Shown: piece after piece, positions 9,326 through 17,332 of the stretch
Position numbering within the stretch: position 1 is the stretch's first letter
How the letters are laid out: the number at the start of each line of letters is the position of its first letter
Assembly (NCBI GenBank): GCA_016714465.1
Contig: JADKDT010000016.1
Coordinates: forward strand, 1 to 64,000
From: Candidatus Brachythrix odensensis
GTDB lineage: Bacteria; Chloroflexota; Anaerolineae; J036; Brachytrichaceae
DNA: 64,000 nucleotides
Direction: 5' to 3'
Notes under the pieces: model-generated
What the model was told of the DNA's origin: nothing
What the model saw: the letters and a program-made list of their open reading frames with translations, nothing else
The model's database searches: none
Translations under genes and position numbers: made by a program

Positions 9326-10470
9326 ATGACTTGGTCGTTTCGAATTGCTCAGATCGCCGGCATCAATATTCGGGTTCACGTTACCTTCTTTCTGATCCTC
9401 GCCCTTGGCGCGATCCAATGGGGCGGGCAGGGCGGCGGGCTGGATGGCGCCTTGTTTGGAGTAGTGCTCATGTTGCTTCTGTTCACCTGTGTGACGCTGC
9501 ATGAGCTCGGCCACAGCATCGTTGCGAACCGGTTGGGCGTCCCGCAAGCGAGATTGTTCTGCTTCCGCTCGGCGGCGTGGCGGTGATGAACAAACAGCCC
9601 GGAAAAGCCGATCCATGAGTCCCTCATTTCGATTGCGGGTCCGCTTGTCAATGTTGTGATTGCGCTGCTGTTGGCGATCCCAGTCGGGGCCCAGGTCCGA
9701 ATGTCCCCTCCTGGACGGGCGTGGTCTGCTCCCTGAGACCGTCAATGATCCGTCCCTCAACACCCTGCTGTTCTGGCTCTTCTCGGCCAATATCAGCCTG
9801 GTGGTCTTCAACTTGATTCCGGCCTTTCCACTTGATGGCGGCCGCATCCTGCGATCGCTGCTCGCCCTGGCCATTGGCTATCCGCGGGCAACCCGCATCG
9901 CCATTGCGATTGGCCAGACAATTGCAATCGGTTTGGGCGTGTTCGGTGTTCTCAGCGGCAATCTGGTGTTGGCCCTCATCGCGGTGTTCATCTTCTTTGG
10001 CGCGGGGCAGGAGGTGATGTCGGGCCGGGCGCAACTCTCGCGCGGTATTTTTGACACGCGCAAGATCGGGGATGCCTACAACAAGCATGCCCTCACCCTG
10101 GCGATGGGTGACAAAGTCAGCGCGGTCGTTGACTTCATCCTCACCAGTTATCAGCCTGATTTCGTCGTGCTGCAGGGCGCAAAGCCGATCGGTATTGTTA
10201 CCCGCGACGATGTCATCCGGTCCCTGGCCAAACTCGACTACGATGCCTTCGTCACCGAGGTGATGAAGCGCGAAATGGTCTCGCTTGACGCAGACAAGTC
10301 CCTCGACGAGGCCCGGACCCTTTTGCATGAGCAGGGCGCTCGCGTAGCGCTGGTGATGGCGCAGCGGCGAGTATCTTGGCCTGGTGAGCCTGGAGGACAT
10401 TCAGGAGGCCATGGCGGTTCTGACTTTCGTGCAGTACCGCGACAAGCGCAAGACAGCTCCGGCGGGTTGA
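9326..10470 (+). CDS. Site-2 protease family protein with CBS domains, several frameshifts
   Basis: The start MTWSFRIAQIAGINIRVH has an AGGAG ribosome site about 8 bp upstream. Residues 59-63 are HELGH, the zinc HExxH of M50 metalloproteases, and the later NLIPAFPLDGGR supplies the third zinc ligand. A CBS pair follows (PIGIVTRDDVIRSLAKLD and EARTLLHEQGARVALVM). The coding frame breaks at about 9550, 9613-9617, 9690-9735 and 10362-10366; joining the pieces (IVLLPLGGVAVM, SLISIAGPLVNVVIALLL, ETVNDPSLNTLLFW, GEYLGLVSLEDIQEAM) rebuilds a normal ~380-residue protein ending at 10470. Four breaks in one gene make real decay possible, but the conserved blocks are untouched, so clustered assembly errors are favoured. 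Confidence 0.7.
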
Positions 10471-10480
10471 CTGCGCCAAT

Positions 10481-10498
10481 TGTTATAATGTCATGACA
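10481..10498 (+). promoter_or_regulatory. Extended -10 promoter fused to a TGTCATGACA operator, copy 1
   Basis: The 18 bp TGTTATAATGTCATGACA contain an extended -10 (TGnTATAAT, TATAAT at 10484-10489) that runs straight into the perfect 10-bp palindrome TGTCATGACA (10489-10498). A bound protein would cover the start region. An identical 18-mer stands at 14092-14109. No good -35 is seen, as expected for an extended -10 promoter. Confidence 0.6.
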
Positions 10499-10530
10499 AC
10501 TTCGGAGGGGATCCTTTGGGCGACTGACAC

Positions 10531-11427
10531 ATGACAACATCAGGATTTCAGGGCTTTGGCCGCTGGGCGGGGACGGCCGAGGTGTTCTCGGGCGAAGGCG
10601 CATTTTTGGGCAACGGCGCCGACACCCGCTTCGTGCGACAGGTCGAGGACGGGCGGACTCGTATCGATGTGTCGTTTGTCGGGCCGTTCAAGCATAGCGG
10701 CCATTACTTCATTTCCGATCGGGGTGATCACCGACTCTATCAGGGCCCATGCAATGTCGGTTATGCGGAGGCGCTGGCGCCCGGTCTTGTGGATGCGAAC
10801 GCCTATTGGCCGGACCTCGGAATGAGCCAGCGCTTCTTTCTGATGAACTTGCCTGACGGCCAAACCCAACTCTCGCTGGCTCTCATGTCCCGAGGCGAGC
10901 GGCTGCTGTATGTTGTCGTGGGCCAGAACGACCGGGTGTCGGATGAAGGTCCCGCGCCTTCGCCTTCGCTGGTGAGCGGTTCGTCTTACGACTTTGCGGG
11001 CGATCCGGCGGCCGGGCGGGGGAGTCTGTTGCTGCATCGGCCGGGCGTGTGGACGGGCACGCTGGCGGCCGTCGGCGCCGACCGCTCCGATCTTGGGGCG
11101 CTCGCGGTGGAGGAAAGTATTGGCCGGGATCTCGCAATGGCGACATCTGGTTCGCGCTTCGACCCGCATCCGCGTGCCTGGACGATGCGCTGCAATGGTT
11201 GGGAGGCCTATACCGTGAGCTCAACCGCCGTCGCCGGGAGCTACAGCTTGAGCGGTGGGCGCGCCTCGTCCGGCCATTTCCATCACCTCGAGGCGGGGCT
11301 GCGCGTGTGGCGTCGCGAAGTCGTCGCCCATGACGGCGCGCAGAAGGCTGTTGTCCGTGTTTGGTACCGCGGCAACGCCCGGGTCGGGGCGGAGTTCGGG
11401 GTGTTACGGTTCTTGGCGCCGGATTGA
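10531..11427 (+). CDS. Lipocalin-like beta-barrel protein, paralogue 1
   Basis: The 298-residue protein has no assigned function. Its start (GFGRWAGTAEVFSGEGAFL) has the Gly-x-Trp opening of lipocalin-like or DUF3598-type barrels, and the same pattern recurs in the products at 11543-12388 and 16836-17321 (GRWEGLCKTFSPEGVFL in the latter). A second GxW-like unit near residue 220 (CNGWEAYTVSS) suggests two barrel halves. No signal peptide is visible, so it is probably cytosolic and may bind a small hydrophobic or CoA-linked ligand. It is the first gene after the palindrome promoter at 10481-10498 and probably begins the catabolic cluster. ATG at 10531 is the only start, as an in-frame stop precedes it. 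Confidence 0.7.
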   Translation: MTTSGFQGFGRWAGTAEVFSGEGAFLGNGADTRFVRQVEDGRTRIDVSFVGPFKHSGHYFISDRGDHRLYQGPCNVGYAEALAPGLVDANAYWPDLGMSQRFFLMNLPDGQTQLSLALMSRGERLLYVVVGQNDRVSDEGPAPSPSLVSGSSYDFAGDPAAGRGSLLLHRPGVWTGTLAAVGADRSDLGALAVEESIGRDLAMATSGSRFDPHPRAWTMRCNGWEAYTVSSTAVAGSYSLSGGRASSGHFHHLEAGLRVWRREVVAHDGAQKAVVRVWYRGNARVGAEFGVLRFLAPD

Positions 11428-11431
11428 AACG

Positions 11432-11537
11432 TTGATAACGTTGAACGTTTATAACGTGTATAAGGTTGGTAACGTTATCAACGTTATCAACGTTATCAAC
11501 GTTATCAACGTTATCAACGCTCTCAACGCTATCTATG
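11432..11537 (+). repeat. 9-bp tandem repeat array (TTATCAACG)
   Basis: Almost the whole gap between the two lipocalin-like genes is a 9-bp repeat in one phase. Five perfect TTATCAACG units fill 11475-11519. Degenerate units lie upstream (TTGATAACG at 11432, TTTATAACG at 11448, TGTATAAGG, TTGGTAACG) and downstream (CTCTCAACG, CTATCTATG). Each unit holds a small dyad (GTT ATC AAC) and units join through the palindrome AACGTT. It is not a CRISPR because units are contiguous and short. Confidence 0.9.
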
Positions 11538-11542
11538 ACAAA

Positions 11543-12388
11543 ATGACAAACCAATCAGCATTCCGCGGGGCCTGGCTCGTAAGCGAGTATGTTTACAACT
11601 CCGACGGCGCCTTCGCTGGAATTGTCCGGCAGCGGCGCGAGCTGCGCCGCAGGCAGGATGGCGATCTGGATGTCGTTCAGCATTGCGTGCCCGGCCCGGA
11701 GTTGGCCGGGCATCCGATGGGGGAGTTCAGCGGCGAGCGCGTTTTTTTGCTGCGCACGGAGGGTCGATTCAGGCGCTATCTTGGTCCCGATGTCATCGGC
11801 TCCGGCCTGGGCTGGGGCGCGGGCGCGCTGACGGGCCGCGGCGTGTGGCCGCGGTTTGGCCACAACTTCACGTCTTTTTCGGTCATACCGGCCCCCGACC
11901 GGCAAATCACCGGCGGGCAATTCTTCAATGCGGGTGAGCGAATCGCCAATATCATGGGCCTTGCCGTACCGGAAACCGACGGCGCGGACTATCCCACTTT
12001 TGAAGGCCCGACCTGGCCGGCAGAGATGGCGAGCCAGTGGTGTGGACTGCGCCGGCGGATCGACGGCTCGGGCGCGCTGCTCGATGAGACCTTCGTTGCG
12101 CGTGACTACGATGGTTCGTCAGGCTATCGTGAGCCCGATTTCGAGGTTTCCCTTCTTGCGCGGGGTCCGCGAATTGAGATTGGCGGCACAGTCATGGGCA
12201 TTGCCAAGCGCTCAGGCTGGATGATCGAGGGCACAGGTGTGGCCGGGCCGGATATGCTCGAGTTCTTCGACGTCTTCGACCCGCTGGGCGGTCACGTCAT
12301 CAGTGTGCGGCGCTGGTCGCGCGACGAGGCGCTCCGCCTGGTCGAGATCGTCCTGTTGAAAGAGGCGCGAGCGGCCGCTGGGGTATAA
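11543..12388 (+). CDS. Lipocalin-like beta-barrel protein, paralogue 2
   Basis: The 281-residue product starts MTNQSAFRGAWLVSEYV and shares with its upstream neighbour a G-x-W opening, a following DGAFxG turn and an RQRRELRRRQDG strand. It contains a Gly-rich loop (LGWGAGALTGRGVWP) and a long C-terminal beta-rich half ending in RRWSRDEALRLVEIVLLKE. Function is unknown; two consecutive family members argue for a paired or heteromeric role in the cluster. The frame is open further upstream through the 9-bp repeats, but that part would encode only an INVINVIN polymer, so the ATG at 11543, 6 bp after the array, is taken as the start. Confidence 0.65.
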   Translation: MTNQSAFRGAWLVSEYVYNSDGAFAGIVRQRRELRRRQDGDLDVVQHCVPGPELAGHPMGEFSGERVFLLRTEGRFRRYLGPDVIGSGLGWGAGALTGRGVWPRFGHNFTSFSVIPAPDRQITGGQFFNAGERIANIMGLAVPETDGADYPTFEGPTWPAEMASQWCGLRRRIDGSGALLDETFVARDYDGSSGYREPDFEVSLLARGPRIEIGGTVMGIAKRSGWMIEGTGVAGPDMLEFFDVFDPLGGHVISVRRWSRDEALRLVEIVLLKEARAAAGV

Positions 12389-12389
12389 A
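12384..12389 (+). promoter_or_regulatory. -10-like box (TATAAA) of the Tyr phosphatase gene
   Basis: TATAAA overlaps the stop codon of the upstream gene and ends 6 bp before ATG 12396, a spacing that would give a leaderless internal transcript. Confidence 0.35.
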
Positions 12390-12395
12390 GGCGCG

Positions 12396-13166
12396 ATGTC
12401 TGCATCACTCTCAACGATCATGACGGCGCGCACGCTGCGCTGGTCGTCCTGTCTGAATGTCCGCGACCTTGGGGGCTTGCCTCTCGTGAGCGGTGGTCGC
12501 ACGCGCTTTGGAGCAATTGTGCGGGCCGATGGGCTGTTCCGGCTTAGCCCGACTGGCCTTGAGCAAGTCCGCGCCTATGGCATCCGCACGGTCATCGATC
12601 TGCGCTACCCCGACGAGCTCGCCCGCCGGCCGAATCCGTACAGCCCGCTTTCGGACGGTGGCGTGACGCTCGTGCACGCTTCGATGATGGACATGGACAA
12701 CGCTGCGATCGTCAGCCTCGATCGGCAGCACCTGCCCTGGCTGGATTGGAATGTTGAAATGCTGCGTCTGGCCCGGCCGCAGATCCTGACCATTCTGCGC
12801 ACCCTGGCGTATGCAAGCCCGGGCGGATCGATCTACCATTGCCACGCCGGGAAGGATCGGACAGGTCTGCTCTCCATCCTGATCGAGTCGCTGGTGGGTG
12901 TCGAGGACCATGCCATCGCCGACGACTATGTTGCCTCAAACGAGAACCTCAAGCACGTCTACGCCGAGATCCTGGCCCAATACCCGGCTGGCTCGGCCGA
13001 GCGCACTCGGCTTGAGACCGACATGCCTTGCCGGGCTGAGACCGTCCACGCGACGCTGGCGCACCTGCGCGCGGGACACGGCGGGGTGGAAGCTTATCTC
13101 CTCGAAATCGGCCTTGAACCCCACGCGATTGTGGCGCTGCGAGCGCGTTTGGCGGCGCAGGAATGA
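12396..13166 (+). CDS. Tyrosine-protein phosphatase (PTP-like, SIW14/LipA type)
   Basis: This 256-residue protein has the dual-specificity-like PTP loop HCHAGKDRTG near residue 150 (nucleophile Cys, Arg of CxxGKDRTG), a conserved NVRDLGGLP entry motif and the VIDLRYPDE block that ends in the usual Asp/Glu. Family members dephosphorylate phosphotyrosine or phosphoinositides. Its stop codon overlaps the ATG of the next gene (ATGA at 13163), so the phosphatase is translationally coupled to the HMG-CoA-lyase-like enzyme. A phosphatase in a catabolic operon might act on a phosphorylated intermediate or on signalling; this cannot be decided from sequence. Confidence 0.85.
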   Translation: MSASLSTIMTARTLRWSSCLNVRDLGGLPLVSGGRTRFGAIVRADGLFRLSPTGLEQVRAYGIRTVIDLRYPDELARRPNPYSPLSDGGVTLVHASMMDMDNAAIVSLDRQHLPWLDWNVEMLRLARPQILTILRTLAYASPGGSIYHCHAGKDRTGLLSILIESLVGVEDHAIADDYVASNENLKHVYAEILAQYPAGSAERTRLETDMPCRAETVHATLAHLRAGHGGVEAYLLEIGLEPHAIVALRARLAAQE

Positions 13167-14099
13167 CGTCAGGAATGCCTGCTATGGCCTCCATCGTCGA
13201 GGTCGGCCCGCGGGATGGGTTCCAGATGGAGACGACCTTCATCCCGACCGACCTCAAGGTTGACGTGATCAACCGCATCGCGCGGGCCGGGGTACGCAAA
13301 ATCGAAGCCACCTCGTTTGTCAATCCCAAGGTCATCCCCCAGATGGCCGATTCGGATGAAGTGATGTCCCGGATCGAGCGCTTTCCCGGAGTCGAATATG
13401 CCGCCTTGATCCCAAATGCGCGCGGCGCGCGCAGGGCGATCAAGGCTGGGGTCGGAAGTCTGCGTCTGGTGGTGTGCTGCACCGAGACCTACAACCAGCG
13501 GAATGTCGGGATGAGCGTGGGCCAGTCGGTTGAACAGGCCCGCGAGATTCTCGAGATCGCGGCCGGCGCTGGCGTGCGGGCCGAGGTGACCCTGGCCCTG
13601 GCCTTTGGCTGCCCATTTGAAGGCTTTGTGCCCGAAGAGCGGGTCGTGGCGCTGGCGCGCGCGTTTGCCGAGATGGGGTTGCGGGAAATCTGCATCGCCG
13701 ACTCGATCGGTGTCGCGAATCCGCGCCAGATGCGGCGAATGATGACGCGCCTGCAGGCGGAAGTCGGCGAGCGCGCCCATCTCTCTTCATCTGCATGACA
13801 CGCGCGGGCTGGGCCTGGCCAATGTCGTGGCTGCGCTGGAGTGTGGGATTGATACGTTTGACGCTTCGCTGGGCGGGCTGGGTGGATGCCCGATCATGGT
13901 CGGGGGCACGGGCAATATCCCAACCGAGGGCGTGGTCAACTTATGCGAGGAGCTTGGGGTCGCAACTGGCATCGACATCGGCGCAATTCAGGCCGCCGCC
14001 CGGCTGCTGCAGAACTTTCTGGGCCGTGAGTTGCCAAGCCCGGTGCTCAAATCCGGAACGCGAAACCAGCTTTTCGAGCGAATCGGCCAAATGTTATAA
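13163..14099 (+). CDS. HMG-CoA lyase-type aldolase 1, split by a frameshift
   Basis: The first part has the DRE-TIM entry VEVGPRDGFQ, the KIEATSFVNPK strand and GCPFEGFV, all as in hydroxymethylglutaryl-CoA lyases. The frame is lost near 13778-13788 in a CTCTCT run; in a second frame the protein continues LHLHDTRGLGLANVVAALE (metal-binding HxH) and GLGGCPIMVGGTGNIPTE, where the active-site Cys loop lies. The reconstruction is about 311 residues, the normal length, and the span is one base over a multiple of three. It cleaves HMG-CoA or a citramalyl-CoA-like thioester to acetyl-CoA and a keto acid. Substrate specificity is open because a paralogue follows directly. Confidence 0.8.
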
Positions 14100-14109
14100 T
14101 GTCATGACA
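14092..14109 (+). promoter_or_regulatory. Extended -10 promoter fused to a TGTCATGACA operator, copy 2
   Basis: TGTTATAATGTCATGACA here is identical to 10481-10498. The TAA stop of the upstream lyase (14097-14099) lies inside the TATAAT. The palindrome TGTCATGACA is 14100-14109, directly before the start of the second lyase, so a bound repressor would also block the likely leaderless or short-leader transcript. Confidence 0.6.
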
Positions 14110-14119
14110 TTTGGCGACC

Positions 14120-15028
14120 ATGCACTTTCCCGCACGCGTCACCCTGATTGAGGTCGGTCCCCGCGACGGCTGGCAGGCCGAGTCCATCCTAATCTCAACG
14201 CCGGACAAGATCGCCCTGATCGACGGATTGTCGGCGAGCGGATTACGGGCCATTCAGGTCACCTCGTTTGTGAGCCCGGTCCGCGTGCCGCAAATGGCCG
14301 ATGCCGAAGCGGTCTGCGCAGGCATTGCGCGCAGGCCTGGCGTCGAATACTCCGGCCTGGCCCTGAACCTGCGCGGCGTAGAGCGCGCCGCTGGCGCGCG
14401 GCTTGACAAAGTCGACATCAGCTCGAGCGCGTCGGACACTCACAGCCGCCGTAACACAGGAATGGGTCTGGAAGACGCAGCGCGCGAGGTGCATGCGATG
14501 GCCGCGCGGGCACGCGCGCTCGGTTTGCGCGTCCGCGCAGGCGTGCAATGCGCGTTTGGCTGCGCTTACGAGGGTGGGGTTGATCCCCAGCGCGTGCTGA
14601 ATCTCCTCCGTGGGCTCGTTGCCTGCGAGGTTGAGGAGGTGCTCCTGGCGGATTCAACGGGGATGGCCAACCCGGCCCAGATCAGCAGGATGCTCGAGGC
14701 CGCCCTTCCGATTCTCGGCGAGATCCCCTTGGTGCTGCATCTGCACGACACGCGCGGGATGGGACTGGCAAACGTCATGGCCGCACTGGAGCAAGGGGTC
14801 TCCCGGTTTGACACCGCTTTTGGCGGGCTGGGCGGTTGTCCGTTTATCCCGGGTGCGAGCGGTAACATCGCGACCGAGGACACCCTGCATATGCTCGCGG
14901 AGATGCAAATCGCGACGGGTGTGCGCCTGGCGGCTGTAGCCGCGGTGTCAGCGCGAATGGCGCTGTTGTTGGGCCGGGCGCTGCCAGGCAAACGGAATCA
15001 TCTTGCGTTGCAGCCGGAGGCGCCCTAA
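14120..15028 (+). CDS. HMG-CoA lyase-type aldolase 2
   Basis: This intact 302-residue enzyme has LIEVGPRDGWQ (catalytic Arg-Asp), AIQVTSFVSPVRVPQM, GCAYEGGVDP, LHLHDTRGMGLANVMAAL with the metal-binding His pair, and the C-terminal GLGGCPFIPGASGNIATED loop with the conserved Cys. It differs clearly from the neighbour lyase, so the two probably act on different hydroxyacyl-CoA substrates or one replaced the other. It has its own palindrome promoter. ATG at 14120 is used; an in-frame TTG at 14111, nearer the -10 box, could serve a leaderless message and add three residues. Confidence 0.88.
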   Translation: MHFPARVTLIEVGPRDGWQAESILISTPDKIALIDGLSASGLRAIQVTSFVSPVRVPQMADAEAVCAGIARRPGVEYSGLALNLRGVERAAGARLDKVDISSSASDTHSRRNTGMGLEDAAREVHAMAARARALGLRVRAGVQCAFGCAYEGGVDPQRVLNLLRGLVACEVEEVLLADSTGMANPAQISRMLEAALPILGEIPLVLHLHDTRGMGLANVMAALEQGVSRFDTAFGGLGGCPFIPGASGNIATEDTLHMLAEMQIATGVRLAAVAAVSARMALLLGRALPGKRNHLALQPEAP

Positions 15029-15031
15029 AGC

Positions 15032-16291
15032 ATGTCAAATCCATCGGGCGCCGTGCGAGGTCTGACCGTGGCCGAGAAGATCATTTCGGCCCATGCGGGC
15101 CGCGCCGTGCGCGCCGGCGAGCTCGTGATCGCGCGCATCGACGGTGTGATGGCCACAGACGCGACCGGGCCGCTGGCCATTGTTGCTTTTAGCGAGATGG
15201 GCGGCAAACGGGTGTGGGATCCGGCGAAGGTATCCCTGATCCTCGACCACGCCGCCCCCGCGCCCAATGAGCGGGTGAGCAATCTGCACGGCATGATGCG
15301 GGCATTCGCCCGCGAACAAGGCTGCCACTTCTACGACATCGGCGCAGGGATCTGTCACCAGCTCATGGTCGAGAACGAGCATGTGCGCCCGGGCGACCTC
15401 TTCCTTGGCGCCGACTCGCACACCCCGACCTATGGCGCGCTCAACGCCTTCGCGTGCGGGGTGGGCAGCACCGATCTGGCCGGCGCGCTGCTGACCGGCA
15501 GGACCTGGCTCAAGGTCCCGGAAACCATCCGAATCAACCTGGTCGGCCGCATGCCATCGGGTGTGACGGCCAAGGATGTCGCGCTGAAGTTGGTCGGGTT
15601 GATCGGCGCGGAGGGCGCAAATTACCGGGCGGTCGAATTCGCCGGACCGGCGATCCGGGAGATGAGCCTGTCGCCGCGCATGACGTTGGCCAACCTGGCC
15701 AGCGAGATGGGGGCCAAGACGGGGCTGGTGGATCCGGCCGGATTAACGCTGCCCTATGACTTCGTGCCGACCAGTCCAGATCCGGACGCCGAATACTGCG
15801 TCATTCATTCCGTCGACATTGGCGATCTGAGGCCGCAGGTGGCCCGGCCACATTCGCCCGGGAACGTGAGCCCGATCGATGATGTGCTTGGAGTCCGGAT
15901 CGACGCGGGCTTTATCGGATCGTGCACCAATGCCCGGCTGGATGATCTGCGCGCCGCGGCCCGCATTCTGCGCGGGCGCCGTCTGGCTGCCGGTGTGCGC
16001 CTGATCATTGCTCCGGTATCGCGGCGGGTCTTCAACCATGCGCTGGCGGATGGCACGATCGCGGCCTTGAGCGAGGCTGGCGCGACCTTTATCCCGGCTG
16101 GATGCGGGCCCTGCGTCGGCACCCATGAGGGTGTGCCGGGCGACGGAGAAGTGGTGATTTCGACGGCCAACCGGAATTACCAGGGTCGGATGGGGAACCC
16201 CAATGCCCAGATCTATCTGGCTTCGCCGGCCGTCGTCGCCGCGAGTGTGCTAGCCGGCGCCATTGCCGATCCGGCCGTGGTGGCGCCATGA
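15032..16291 (+). CDS. Aconitase-family dehydratase large subunit (LeuC-like)
   Basis: The 419-residue protein is a LeuC/homoaconitase-type large subunit. The three iron-sulfur Cys ligands are seen in ADSHTPTYGALNAFACGVG, GSCTNARLDD and GCGPCVGTH, so a 4Fe-4S cluster is expected. With the LeuD-like partner it would hydrate or isomerise a substituted maleate or malate. No leuA or leuB is nearby; instead CoA-transferases and HMG-CoA-lyase-type enzymes surround it, so a catabolic substrate such as citramalate/citraconate, dimethylmalate or a related branched acid is more likely than leucine synthesis. It starts 3 bp after the lyase stop and overlaps the small subunit by ATGA. Confidence 0.88.
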   Translation: MSNPSGAVRGLTVAEKIISAHAGRAVRAGELVIARIDGVMATDATGPLAIVAFSEMGGKRVWDPAKVSLILDHAAPAPNERVSNLHGMMRAFAREQGCHFYDIGAGICHQLMVENEHVRPGDLFLGADSHTPTYGALNAFACGVGSTDLAGALLTGRTWLKVPETIRINLVGRMPSGVTAKDVALKLVGLIGAEGANYRAVEFAGPAIREMSLSPRMTLANLASEMGAKTGLVDPAGLTLPYDFVPTSPDPDAEYCVIHSVDIGDLRPQVARPHSPGNVSPIDDVLGVRIDAGFIGSCTNARLDDLRAAARILRGRRLAAGVRLIIAPVSRRVFNHALADGTIAALSEAGATFIPAGCGPCVGTHEGVPGDGEVVISTANRNYQGRMGNPNAQIYLASPAVVAASVLAGAIADPAVVAP

Positions 16292-16839
16292 CGGCGCCAC
16301 CATCCGGCGACGCCGCGTTGCGTGGCGTCGCGCATGTCTATGACCTCGACGACATCGACACCGATCGGATCATCCCGGGGAAACGAACCAAGACCCTGGT
16401 GGTGGCGGATATGGCGCGTTATGCGCTCGAGGACCTTGACCCGGGGTTCGCGCGGCGTGCGCAAGCCGGGGACATCCTGGTCGTCGGGCGGAATTTTGGA
16501 TGCGGCTCGTCGCGTGAGCAGGCGCCGATGGCGCTCAAGGCGGCCGGCATGGCGCTGGTGATCGGGCGATCGTTCGCCCGGATCTTCTATCGCAACGCGA
16601 TCAACATCGGGCTCCCCGTGCTTGAAATTGGCGACCGCCCCCACGCAATCGCGACGGGGCATACGCTTGAGGTCGATGCGGAGGCCGGAAGGATCTCTGA
16701 TCTCAGCGACGGTATGACGTATTCCGCCTCGCAATTGCCGCGGGTGATGCTTGACATTCTGCGCGGGGGCGGACTGGTGAACTATTTGGTCAAGTATGGC
16801 AACTATCGGCTGCTTGGGCAGCCAGGAGAGGATTCATGA
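16288..16839 (+). CDS. Aconitase-family dehydratase small subunit (LeuD-like)
   Basis: The 183-residue product has the swivel-domain signature DIDTDRIIPG near the start and NFGCGSSREQAPMALKAAG, the loop that binds substrate carboxylate in LeuD and homoaconitase small subunits. It completes the heterodimer with the upstream large subunit, with which it overlaps by four bases (ATGA), and is itself overlapped by the ATG of the next gene in the same way. These overlaps show strict translational coupling. The residues after the Ser loop that set chain-length specificity are not diagnostic enough here to name a substrate. Confidence 0.88.
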   Translation: MTAPPSGDAALRGVAHVYDLDDIDTDRIIPGKRTKTLVVADMARYALEDLDPGFARRAQAGDILVVGRNFGCGSSREQAPMALKAAGMALVIGRSFARIFYRNAINIGLPVLEIGDRPHAIATGHTLEVDAEAGRISDLSDGMTYSASQLPRVMLDILRGGGLVNYLVKYGNYRLLGQPGEDS

Positions 16840-17321
16840 GCAGCGTTAGTGACATGCAAGGCACGTTCGATTACGGCCAGCCCATCCCCGGCATGCGTGA
16901 ATGGGTGAAGCCGTATCAAGTCTTTATGGGCCGCTGGGAGGGCCTTTGCAAGACCTTCAGCCCGGAAGGCGTGTTTCTCGAATCCACAGCGGTGCATATG
17001 AACGTGCATTGGTCGGGTCCGGACACATGGCATTTGCACGAAGAATTTGACAATTTGTACGGCGTTGGCCCGCAGGTCTATCACAGTGACTTCAAGGTTG
17101 TCGGCAAGAATTGCTTTGCCGAAAACGCCATGATCAAGGTGATCGGCACGGGGATCACCGCCTACAACTACAACTTCATCATCGACAGCGCCGTGACTCG
17201 CAGCATGGTCTACAACAACCACTACTTTTTGGATGCCAATACGCGCAGGATCATGACCCACAAACTGCGGGATGGCAAGACAACGGTCTTTCAAATTCAG
17301 GACTTTGTGCGGGTGGGGTAG
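16836..17321 (+). CDS. Lipocalin-like protein, paralogue 3
   Basis: The 161-residue protein is a single-barrel relative of the two proteins at 10531 and 11543: GRWEGLCKTFSPEGVFL aligns with GRWAGTAEVFSGEGAFL of the first. It continues with beta-strand-like stretches rich in Trp, Tyr and His (HWSGPDTWHLHEEFDNLYG) and ends in a VFQIQDFVRVG strand. Its ATG overlaps the LeuD-like stop codon, so it is made together with the dehydratase. It may carry a bound ligand, act as a small hydratase/isomerase, or stabilise an intermediate. No catalytic motif is recognised, and the name rests on the barrel-like pattern only. Confidence 0.7.
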   Translation: MSSVSDMQGTFDYGQPIPGMREWVKPYQVFMGRWEGLCKTFSPEGVFLESTAVHMNVHWSGPDTWHLHEEFDNLYGVGPQVYHSDFKVVGKNCFAENAMIKVIGTGITAYNYNFIIDSAVTRSMVYNNHYFLDANTRRIMTHKLRDGKTTVFQIQDFVRVG

Positions 17322-17332
17322 GGGCGCCTGCA

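Noticed and set aside
11432..11537. CRISPR array.
   Set aside because: Units are 9 bp, contiguous and have no spacers; no cas genes are present. The 87-bp array is likewise coding and spacer-free.
11255..11542. A longer version of the second lipocalin-like protein that reads through the 9-bp repeats.
   Set aside because: The extension would encode a simple INV repeat overlapping the first gene; the ATG after the array gives a normal start.
15032..16839. Plain leucine-biosynthesis LeuCD.
   Set aside because: No leuA, leuB or ilv genes are adjacent, and the pair is embedded among CoA-transferases and HMG-CoA-lyase-type enzymes. It cannot be fully excluded.
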